DNA of 50,790 nt from Paludibacter sp. (GTDB lineage: Bacteria > Bacteroidota > Bacteroidia > Bacteroidales > Paludibacteraceae), in the NCBI GenBank assembly GCA_027450045.1, contig DAIDKM010000015.1:1-50790 (forward strand). The letters are read 5' to 3'. How positions within the stretch are numbered: the first letter of the stretch is position 1; every line of letters begins with the position of its first letter. This document shows, in pieces, positions 45,044-50,790 of the stretch. Below the pieces are notes generated by a model. The model made no database searches, had not been told where the DNA came from, and saw only the letters and a program-made list of their open reading frames with translations. The translations under genes were made by a program, and so were the position numbers.

Positions 45044-45823
45044 TCACGGCACAATCATACTTTTTTTTCTCACCGGACAGGCGCTGAAGTATCCTAATGC
45101 TCCGTTTGAGATATTCGAAGGCGGATTTGCAGGCGAAGCCGATTGCCGTTGATTGAGCGAGGCTGCGTGAAAGTAGGTGTAATTATTTTTATCGATAGAC
45201 TCCAGCCAAATGGTTAGCTTGTCGCCTGATACCAACGTAGTGTCGCTTTCCAGTATATCATACGTTGCCTTTTCTCCATTGGTCAGCATGTCATCGGCAG
45301 TATGAAAATCGGGTTGCTGTTTTTGATTAATAAATTCAATCAGGCGGTAATAATTCGTGATGTTGGCCGGATCGGTATATTTTATGGATATCTGCTTGTC
45401 TTTTGCAAACCAGCTATTCTGCACAAACAAGGAATCGATTGCCACTGCCGAAGGCATGGTCGAACTTGCCGTATAGGTTTGCCCGTCGGTTTGGACGGTA
45501 AGCGTATAAGTTCGTCCCGGAACGCCTTGCAAAGAAGTGGTGATATACGTGCCTGGATAGATTTCAGCAAGTGTTTCACTGGTTCCTGCATTGTCGCTGA
45601 TGACCACGTTTGCGCCTGAAACCGGAGGGAAAACATTCGTCGAATCAAAGTTTACCGACTTTGAAATGCGTATTGTGTCAGGCACGGGCTGATCGTAAAC
45701 GTTACCTTGAATTACGATTTGAGATGAGGCGTTGTTCAGCTTCAGATTAATTACCTTTTGGCATGAAAAGAGTAAGCCTGATAAAGCAACTGCAAAAAGC
45801 GTTATTATTGTATTCTTTCTCAT
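45044..45823 (-). CDS. DUF4249 lipoprotein
   Basis: A 259-residue surface or periplasmic lipoprotein; the signal peptide ends in a lipobox FSC with Cys21. The fold is beta-rich: an early immunoglobulin-like segment (KVINLKLNNASSQIVIQGNVYDQP) with GANVVISDNAGTSETL and the YTLTVQTDGQTYTASSTMP strand, and the family-typical end NPPSNISNGALGYFSA. It is downstream of the TonB receptor gene (3-bp gap). DUF4249 proteins are regularly encoded after a TonB-dependent receptor with a carboxypeptidase-like domain and probably form a complex with it; the substrate is unknown. Confidence 0.85.
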   Translation of the reverse strand: MRKNTIITLFAVALSGLLFSCQKVINLKLNNASSQIVIQGNVYDQPVPDTIRISKSVNFDSTNVFPPVSGANVVISDNAGTSETLAEIYPGTYITTSLQGVPGRTYTLTVQTDGQTYTASSTMPSAVAIDSLFVQNSWFAKDKQISIKYTDPANITNYYRLIEFINQKQQPDFHTADDMLTNGEKATYDILESDTTLVSGDKLTIWLESIDKNNYTYFHAASLNQRQSASPANPPSNISNGALGYFSACPVRKKSMIVP

Positions 45824-45826
45824 CGG

Positions 45827-48145
45827 TTAGAATTTAAAATCGTACGAAACGGAGGGAACAAACTTGAATAATGTCGTTTGTATGGCATCTGTTTTTGTCG
45901 GGTCTGTTTTGTCGTTTTGGAATGTAATCGTGTAAGGATTATCGCGTCCGTAGGCATTGTAAATGGAGAATGTCCAACTCGATTCAAATTTGTTGGTTTT
46001 CTTCGTTGTCCAGGTAGCGCCTAAGTCAAGTCGGTGATAGGGAGGCATCCTGTTCGCGTTTCGCTGGGTGTAGTAAAACATCGTTGTCCCGTCAATCTGG
46101 TATTTGCCGCTGGGAAAGGTTACGGCATTGCCGGTATTATAAACCCATGTTGCTGATAATGTCCAGTTTTTGCTGAGATTGTAAATGCCTACTACTGAAA
46201 TGTCATGCGTGCGATCTTGGTTTGTCGGGAAATAATGCCCGTCATTGATGGCATCGAATTTATTTTCACTGCGCGAAAGCGTGTAGCTGACCCATCCGTT
46301 GAATCTGCCCGTTCTTTTCTTAAAAAAAAGCTCCAGCCCATACGCTCTGCCTTTGCCAAACAGAATTTGCGATTCTACATTTTCATTCAGCATCAATTGC
46401 GCCCCGTCGCGATAATCAATCTGGTTTTGAAGTTTCTTATAATACATCTCGGCAGAGAACTCATATTGATTGTTGTTGAAATTGTGGTAATAGCCTAAAG
46501 ATACCTGATCGGCGATTTCGGGTTTTACATTGTTACTGCTTGGTATCCATAAATCGGTTGGAAAACTTGACGTAGAATTGGATAATAAATGAAGATTCTG
46601 CGTATTACGTGCATACGCTGCTTTTATCGAACTGCTTTTGTTCATCATGAAATTCAGCGTTACACGGGGTTCTATGCTGAAATAGGATTTTACCACATGT
46701 CCAGCCGCATAATAGGTTGTGGCGATTGTGTTTCCGTTGGCATCATACGTGTAGAAATCGCCCGGGCCAAACAGGCTGAACGAAGTAGCCCTCACTCCGT
46801 ATTCTGTGGAAAAATTTCGGCTAAAACTATATTGATGCGATAGATAAATTGCATTTTCCCATGATTGTTTGTTCGTAAGGCTTTTCATACTTACATTTTG
46901 ACTGGCGGTGATGGCGCCCGGAATCATGTCGTGGTACGTTGATTGATATCCAAACTTCAAGGTCGATTTTTCACTGATGTAATCCTGAAAATCCTGTTTG
47001 AGATTATAATCCTGAATCTGAGAAATAATATTGATCTGCTCGCCGCTGTTGATGTTGATTTTATAACTGTAGTTACTGTAAATAAGCGAAGTATTTGAAA
47101 ATATACGATCGGAAAACAAATGATTCCAACGGAGGGTGGCAGTCGTGTTTCCCCAGTTAATGCCAAACGTGTTGGCAAGACCAAACACATCTTTGCCGAA
47201 ATAGCCCGAAAGATAGATCCGGTTTTTATCGTCAATCGTGTAGTTGGCTTTTGCATTGAGGTCGTAAAAATAGAGCTTCGACTGGTTTAAGGTGGTATCT
47301 TTCGAGAGTTTCAGAAACAGATCCGCATAGGTGCGCCTCGCCGAAATGATAAACGATCCTTTATTTTTCACAATTGGACCTTGAATATTTATTCGCGAGG
47401 AGATAAGCCCGATGCCACCGCTTACCCGATAGTTTTTATCGTTTCCGTCATCCATTTTCAAATCGATTACCGAAGAAAGCCTTCCTCCGTATTCTGCAGG
47501 TTCGTTGCCTTTATACACCGATACATCTTTGATGGCATCGGAATTAAACACGGAGAAAAAGCCCATCATGTGCGACGGATTATACACGGTAGCTTCGTCT
47601 AACAAGATCAGATTTTGGTCGGTGGCACCTCCCCGCACATTGAATCCGCTGTTGCCGTCGCCTGCCGATTCAATACCAGGCAGCAACTGGATAGTCTTCA
47701 TCACATCTTGTTCTCCAAACAATACCGGAATCGCACTTGTTTCCTTGGCGTTGATCTTTTGGGTTCCCATCTGGGGTTGAATTAAATTCTCATCCTGACG
47801 ACGTCCTGTCACCACCACTTCCTTCAATACACTTGCCTGAGGGACTAACGAAATATTCGTTCGTTCCGATTGTTTTAATTTTATAGGAAGCATTTGAGGC
47901 ATATATCCCATGTAGCGAACGGTGATTTGATAGTTGCCTGCCGGCAGGGTAATGGAATAAAAACCGTAGGCGTTCGTGGTGGCGCCGATCTCTTGCTTCT
48001 CTTTGATGGTAATGGTGGCACCTATCAGGGTTTCGCCCGTTTTTGCATCGTTCACATAACCGCTGAGTGTAACATGTTTTTGTGCGACGGCTCTCTGATG
48101 CGAAAAGAAAGCGATGAGAAGAAAGAAAAGGAGGTATCGTGTCAT
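45827..48145 (-). CDS. TonB-dependent outer-membrane receptor
   Basis: A 772-residue beta-barrel transporter. The signal peptide (MTRYLLFFLLIAFFSHQRAVAQ) is followed by a carboxypeptidase-like regulatory domain (about 23-110, VTLSGYVNDAKTGETLIGATITI), the plug domain (about 115-230, with KEVVVTGRR and GFNVRGGATDQNLILLDEATVYNPSHMMGFF) and a 22-strand barrel ending FKFVPSVSYDFKF, with terminal Phe. A frame continues 50 codons upstream (to 48295), but the signal peptide begins at ATG 48145. The transporter sits 3 bp upstream of its DUF4249 lipoprotein partner; no SusD is present. Substrate unknown; iron chelates or peptides are possible. Confidence 0.93.
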   Translation of the reverse strand: MTRYLLFFLLIAFFSHQRAVAQKHVTLSGYVNDAKTGETLIGATITIKEKQEIGATTNAYGFYSITLPAGNYQITVRYMGYMPQMLPIKLKQSERTNISLVPQASVLKEVVVTGRRQDENLIQPQMGTQKINAKETSAIPVLFGEQDVMKTIQLLPGIESAGDGNSGFNVRGGATDQNLILLDEATVYNPSHMMGFFSVFNSDAIKDVSVYKGNEPAEYGGRLSSVIDLKMDDGNDKNYRVSGGIGLISSRINIQGPIVKNKGSFIISARRTYADLFLKLSKDTTLNQSKLYFYDLNAKANYTIDDKNRIYLSGYFGKDVFGLANTFGINWGNTTATLRWNHLFSDRIFSNTSLIYSNYSYKININSGEQINIISQIQDYNLKQDFQDYISEKSTLKFGYQSTYHDMIPGAITASQNVSMKSLTNKQSWENAIYLSHQYSFSRNFSTEYGVRATSFSLFGPGDFYTYDANGNTIATTYYAAGHVVKSYFSIEPRVTLNFMMNKSSSIKAAYARNTQNLHLLSNSTSSFPTDLWIPSSNNVKPEIADQVSLGYYHNFNNNQYEFSAEMYYKKLQNQIDYRDGAQLMLNENVESQILFGKGRAYGLELFFKKRTGRFNGWVSYTLSRSENKFDAINDGHYFPTNQDRTHDISVVGIYNLSKNWTLSATWVYNTGNAVTFPSGKYQIDGTTMFYYTQRNANRMPPYHRLDLGATWTTKKTNKFESSWTFSIYNAYGRDNPYTITFQNDKTDPTKTDAIQTTLFKFVPSVSYDFKF

Positions 48146-48280
48146 GCTTTTTTTTTGACGTTTTGTGGTATATTCAACTGATAATCTTTGTGTAAAGACG
48201 TAGCTCCCGACGTTAATTGATGATAGATCACGTTGGTTAGAAAGAACCTGACGAAGGTATGGAAAAATCAGCAATTGAAG

Positions 48281-48318
48281 ATGATAAATGGTCAATGGTT
48301 AATGATTAATGGTAAATG
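48281..48318. repeat. Heptamer AATGG-type repeat upstream of the TonB receptor gene
   Basis: AAATGGTCAATGGTTAATGATTAATGGTAAATGAG is a run of five 7-bp units around AATGGNN (given here by position rather than in full: 48284 to 48318). The same type of run occurs, in the other orientation, at 48475-48503 and 49332-49372, so three copies lie within 1.1 kb. Only intergenic DNA carries them except where one run enters a gene end. Confidence 0.6.
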
Positions 48319-48367
48319 AGTCTGTAGATTAGTAGATTACTATTGTCTGTGCGGTTTTACCCCTAAA

Positions 48368-48380
48368 CCCCCTAAAGGGG
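48368..48380. repeat. CCCCC-TAAA-GGGG hairpin
   Basis: CCCC (48369-48372) and GGGG (48377-48380) flank TAAA, preceded by CCCCTAAA. This small G/C hairpin looks like a dispersed intergenic repeat of the type often seen in Bacteroidota and lies 33 bp before a 16-bp terminator-like palindrome. It belongs to the 355-bp gene-free region 48146-48500, which otherwise holds the heptamer run and the terminator. Confidence 0.5.
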
Positions 48381-48412
48381 ACTTTTAAATCTCAAGATCG
48401 GTAAGTATAAAT

Positions 48413-48445
48413 AGTAAAGCCTTCACTTCAAGTGAAGGCTTTACT
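48413..48445 (-). terminator. 16-bp perfect palindrome, terminator of the 235-residue protein gene
   Basis: AGTAAAGCCTTCACTT (48413-48428) and its exact complement (48430-48445) leave one base between them; the real loop is a few bases wider. On the minus strand it lies 56 bp after the stop of the upstream gene and is followed by ATTTATACTT. On the + strand a TTTTAC follows, so it could stop both directions. Confidence 0.75.
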
Positions 48446-48500
48446 TTTACCGTTATGTCAGATTTACAGATTTCACTGTCAACTGTCCATTGTCCATTGT

Positions 48501-49208
48501 TTACAGAATCAGTGTTGTTTGGAGCGGACTCCACGGGCTTGACAAATCGGGATGTTTCACGTTGTACCAACGGAAAAAGATATACAGGAACTTGGTGGAG
48601 CTTGCAGGGCCTAAGCTCAACATAAAGATGGCTTTCGAGGAGATGCCTGTGGAAAGTCCGGCGTCTTCTGCTGAAGCGGGAGGGGTGGTTCCTACCTGAT
48701 AGAGGTATTGCACACTATCTGCATTTTTAAAGATAGATGCCCGTTGTCCTGTGGAGCTATAACATTTTATGGAAACGGAACCGCCGCCGATTGGTTGAAT
48801 AGTTACTGTTATTGGTTCGCTGATTGGAGTTTGTGGTATGGTACGAGTGCTTTTTCGTAACACCCCTTTTTTGATGTTAAAGGTTTCCATATCGACAATC
48901 GTCACATTGAGCGATACGGAAATACGATCGAGAATGTGATTTGTTTTATCAAAAGCCACTGTTTGCCTGATGATCTCCATTAGCTGATCCTTAATGGATG
49001 TGGTGCGGCTACTCTTTTTGTCCATATACATGCCGTAAAACGGATCCCATGCCATGCCAAAAGATTTCCATTTAATGACTTCTTGTTCTGTTATACCCAA
49101 CCTGCTTGCATTGGTAGTTGGTGACCCTGCCTCCAAATAGGCTCCTGTTGTGCTGATGTACCCGTTGAATAATTCAAAATTTCTTGGAATTCGTGATCCT
49201 TCTGCCAT
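48501..49208 (-). CDS. Unrecognised 235-residue protein
   Basis: I do not recognise this protein. From the preferred ATG at 49208 it starts MAEGSRIPRNFELFNGYI, shows a polar N-terminal half with STTGAYLEAGSPTTNASRLGITEQEVIKWKSFGMAWDPFYGMYMD (cited by ends), then a helical stretch (TSIKDQLMEIIRQTVAFDKTNH) and beta-rich second half with ITVTIQPIGGGSVSIKCYSSTG and a C-terminus of aromatic strands (LYIFFRWYNVKHPDLSSPWS). No signal peptide or transmembrane helix is visible from that start; frame extends to 49274 through A/T-rich DNA. It is alone, terminated by a 16-bp palindrome, and its stop region is joined to a heptamer repeat. Confidence 0.65.
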   Translation of the reverse strand: MAEGSRIPRNFELFNGYISTTGAYLEAGSPTTNASRLGITEQEVIKWKSFGMAWDPFYGMYMDKKSSRTTSIKDQLMEIIRQTVAFDKTNHILDRISVSLNVTIVDMETFNIKKGVLRKSTRTIPQTPISEPITVTIQPIGGGSVSIKCYSSTGQRASIFKNADSVQYLYQVGTTPPASAEDAGLSTGISSKAIFMLSLGPASSTKFLYIFFRWYNVKHPDLSSPWSPLQTTLIL

Positions 49209-49331
49209 AATTTTTAATTTTAATTTGTTGATAAATAACTGAATAACTGAATAATTGATTGTTTTATTAACCATTTAAGAAGGCAATTGGCAACCTCAAA
49301 GGCAATAGGCAACAGTAATCGGCTAATCTTA

Positions 49332-49372
49332 GTTCATTAACCATTAACCATTAACCATTGATCATTGTCAAT
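49332..49372. repeat. Heptamer AACCATT repeat running into the 3' end of the regulator gene
   Basis: Three tandem CATTAAC units (49334-49356) followed by CATTGATCATTGTCAAT. Read on the minus strand these are the AATGGTT heptamers seen also at 48281-48318 and 48475-48503. The run supplies the last residues (NDQWLMVNG) and the stop codon of the AraC-regulator remnant, so it appears to have replaced or extended the original C-terminus. Confidence 0.6.
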
Positions 49373-49648
49373 CGTCTCCACCGGTAGTAAGAGTTTTCCT
49401 TTTACTATTTCTTTATTATCCTGATCCTTAAGAGAAAATATTTCTATCCACGGACATATTTTAAGGGTATAATCGGATTTTCCAAGCCAGACATCGACAA
49501 TATAGTTCCATGTAGGTAACAAATCTTCCATTAAGCCTTCATAGCGAAAGGTAGCATAATGACACTCTTTCACCGTTTTCATATTATACGGATAATTAGG
49601 ATAGTACTTTTCAGGTGCATCAACGGTTACACATGCATCGTATATACA
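49337..49648 (-). pseudogene. Effector (GyrI-like) domain remnant of the AraC regulator, cut off by an in-frame TGA
   Basis: Continues the frame of the upstream AraC-type gene with no shift: codons after the TGA at 49651-49649 read CIYDACVTVDAPEKYYPNY, then from the internal ATG 49582 MKTVKECHYATFRYEGLMEDLL, LPTWNYIVDVWLGKSDY, PWIEIF and GKLLLPVE. This is the second half of a GyrI-like small-molecule-binding domain of the kind found fused to AraC HTH domains. A single base change created the stop; an ATG restart at 49582 could yield only a fragment. The C-terminus is formed by a heptamer repeat. A sequencing error or a recoded TGA are the alternatives. Confidence 0.75.
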
Positions 49649-50215
49649 TCATCCGTCCGATGTGATTAGTGGATCATCATGCCGGATGCCAATGAATCGA
49701 TTTACGGTGTAATTTTTGAGTCGGGCAAAATCATGCAATTTTATAAATTCTGAAAGGAGTGTATCCTCTTGATAACCTGTATAAAGTTTATTATACAGTA
49801 CCACCTGATCGGGCAACAGACTGATCCCCTCAAAATGAATATGATGTTTCATCTCTTTATATATCAATCGATTCTGCGGTTTTACTTTTCCTGATTTAAC
49901 GTCATAGGGAGAAAATCCAAAACAAGCTCTAAAAGCCAATGTGAAATTTGCGTGATATTTGTAGGCTACCTTATAAGCAACCTCTTCAACCGACATGTCC
50001 GGATTATAATAAAGAAGACGATATGCCTTTTCCATTTTTCTTCGTAAATAAAAACTTTTGAATGATTCTCCTACTACGGACTTAAAGTAACGGGAAAAGC
50101 ATGATACGGAAAGCATTGCTTTGATAGCCAGTTCGCTATGATTCCATGGACGACTCAAGTCGCTAATAAGAAATTCAACCGCATACGTAATGAATTTATG
50201 ATGTAATGGTATCAT
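49649..50215 (-). CDS. AraC-family transcriptional regulator, truncated by in-frame TGA
   Basis: The 188 residues hold an AraC-type double helix-turn-helix DNA-binding domain at the N-terminus (about 15-110): LSRPWNHSELAIKAMLSVSCFSRYFKSVVGESFKSFYLRRKMEKAYRLL (cited by ends), then VEEVAYKVAYKYHANFTLAFRACFGFSPYDV, which is the classic AraC signature GF...FxRxFKxxxGxSPxxYR. After a linker the start of a GyrI-like effector domain follows and is interrupted by TGA. The intact domain continues in the same frame. DNA binding may persist in the truncated product, but ligand response would be lost. A TAnnTTTG box lies 20 bp upstream. Confidence 0.88.
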   Translation of the reverse strand: MIPLHHKFITYAVEFLISDLSRPWNHSELAIKAMLSVSCFSRYFKSVVGESFKSFYLRRKMEKAYRLLYYNPDMSVEEVAYKVAYKYHANFTLAFRACFGFSPYDVKSGKVKPQNRLIYKEMKHHIHFEGISLLPDQVVLYNKLYTGYQEDTLLSEFIKLHDFARLKNYTVNRFIGIRHDDPLITSDG

Positions 50216-50234
50216 TGTGTATTTTTTTTCACTG

Positions 50235-50242
50235 CAAAAATA
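50235..50242 (-). promoter_or_regulatory. -7 promoter box of the AraC-type gene
   Basis: Minus-strand TATTTTTG, a full TAnnTTTG match, with a start expected near 50228 and a leader of about 13 nt. No -33 match is apparent. The tandem 21-bp palindromes begin 164 bp farther upstream. Confidence 0.55.
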
Positions 50243-50405
50243 ATAAAGTTCAAATTAAAAAAGTTATGATTTCATGCTTTTTTTAATGCTTACCAAAAAA
50301 AATTAGTCTCACCATTTTGACAAAACAGGTATATTTTGTCGTAATAATTGATATACAGCACATTAATAGACGTGGAACAAGCAAAATGTGATCATGGTTA
50401 TCTCT

Positions 50406-50531
50406 TGGGTAAATACCCGAGCTTCTCGGGTAAATACCCGAACTCCCCGGGTAAATACCCGAACTCCCCGGGTAAATACCCGAACTCCTCAGGTAAATAC
50501 CCGAGCTTCTCGGGTAAATACCCGCGCTCCG
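50406..50531. repeat. Six tandem 21-bp repeats, each with a GGGTA-AA-TACCC palindrome
   Basis: Units start at 50406, 50427, 50448, 50469, 50490 and 50511, contiguous and all exactly 21 bp. Consensus: CGGGTAAATACCCGAACTCCC, with variation mainly in the second half (GAACTCCC or GAGCTTCT) and one base of unit five (CAGG). Because 21 is a multiple of three, several frames stay open through the array (Ser-Gly-Ile-Tyr-Pro or Gly-Lys-Tyr-Pro type heptapeptides), but no gene-like start or partner supports translation. It lies upstream of, and divergent in position from, the AraC-type gene; operator array, minisatellite or slippage product are the options. Confidence 0.85.
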
Positions 50532-50695
50532 AAAGTATGAACGCAACGACTAACATTGCCGCAAATAATAGGTAGCATAGAACAAAAAAAGCAAGAAGAA
50601 TGTTTGGAAGTTATAAATATTATGTTGACCTTTGAAGTGGAATTAATTTTAGGAATACAAGGGGACTGCGAGAGACACCTTATATATACCTAGAA

Positions 50696-50726
50696 GTGAT
50701 AGTCTCACTCTGAGTGAGGCTATCAC
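50696..50726. terminator. 15-bp hairpin near the window end
   Basis: GTGATAG-T-CTCACTC (50696-50710) pairs with GAGTGAG-G-CTATCAC (50712-50726), 15 pairs with one T-G, around a single base. The right arm is followed by TAACAAAAC, without a T-run, so strand and function are open. The remaining end sequence (50532-50790) shows no gene. Confidence 0.5.
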
Positions 50727-50790
50727 TAACAAAACGCGAAACAACTACAAAAAGAAGGATTCTTATTAAATTATAGAAATCAATTGGATA

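Noticed and set aside
44888-45152. Overlapping short plus-strand frames between the C_GCAxxG_C_C and DUF4249 genes
   Set aside because: They run antisense into the end of the DUF4249 gene, have no family features and lie on a hairpin repeat.
48146-48295. 50-codon upstream extension of the TonB receptor
   Set aside because: The signal peptide begins at ATG 48145; a signal sequence buried 50 residues inside would not work, and the upstream DNA is A/T-rich intergenic sequence.
50406-50531. Possible CRISPR array
   Set aside because: Units are contiguous with no unique spacers and no cas genes are near.
50283-50546. An 87-codon minus-strand frame and a 75-codon plus-strand frame across the 21-bp repeats
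   Set aside because: Because the unit is 21 bp, several frames stay open automatically; the flanking parts show no protein-like pattern and there is no promoter or partner, so I report a repeat rather than genes.

Overview
The window looks like a chromosomal segment of a Bacteroidota bacterium, most likely order Bacteroidales. The grounds are: promoter motifs of the TAnnTTTG type instead of TATAAT; almost no Shine-Dalgarno sequences and A-rich leaders before start codons; an unbroken str-S10-spc-alpha ribosomal cluster without tuf between fusA and rpsJ; and families typical of the phylum (TonB receptor plus DUF4249 lipoprotein, DUF4252, FucP-type sugar permease with a ROK kinase, DUF2520, START-like protein). 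Genus is not determinable from what I can see.

Layout. 1-76 is the 3' end (domains V and VI) of a group II intron whose body lies outside the window; it sits directly upstream of fhs. 2.0-4.1 kb is a redox/stress-like module (nitroreductase, CPNC thioredoxin-like protein, small membrane protein, DoxX-like protein, MarR regulator) with palindromic candidate operators. 4.1-13.4 kb holds housekeeping and envelope genes: a HAD phosphatase, aroC, slyD, a secreted alpha/beta-hydrolase, a START-like protein, an isolated hisH, an ECF sigma / membrane anti-sigma-like / DUF4252 operon, a secreted S1/P1 nuclease and a large secreted glycosidase-like protein. An aspartate aminotransferase follows with its own promoter.

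15.3-33.7 kb is the ribosomal supercluster on the + strand: 33 genes from rpsL to rplQ, including fusA, secY, map, infA and rpoA. It starts with a strong consensus promoter at 15252-15282, has a possible second promoter in an unusually wide rpsN-rpsH gap, and ends at a perfect 21-bp terminator (33727-33783). dnaE follows. Next comes a mostly minus-strand block: DUF2520 oxidoreductase, small membrane protein, ROK kinase with FucP-type permease, pssA and thyA.

43.1-50.8 kb is more accessory in character: a periplasmic binding lipoprotein coupled to a C_GCAxxG_C_C redox protein, a TonB receptor/DUF4249 pair, an unrecognised 235-residue protein, and an AraC-type regulator interrupted by one in-frame TGA. 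Its intergenic DNA is full of small repeats: heptamer AATGGNN runs, CCCC-TAAA-GGGG and CCTTCTCC hairpins, and six tandem 21-bp units each carrying a GGGTA-AA-TACCC palindrome. The most interesting points are the intron 3' end, the TGA-split regulator and the 21-bp palindromic tandem array upstream of it. I did not find a clearly new multi-gene system.
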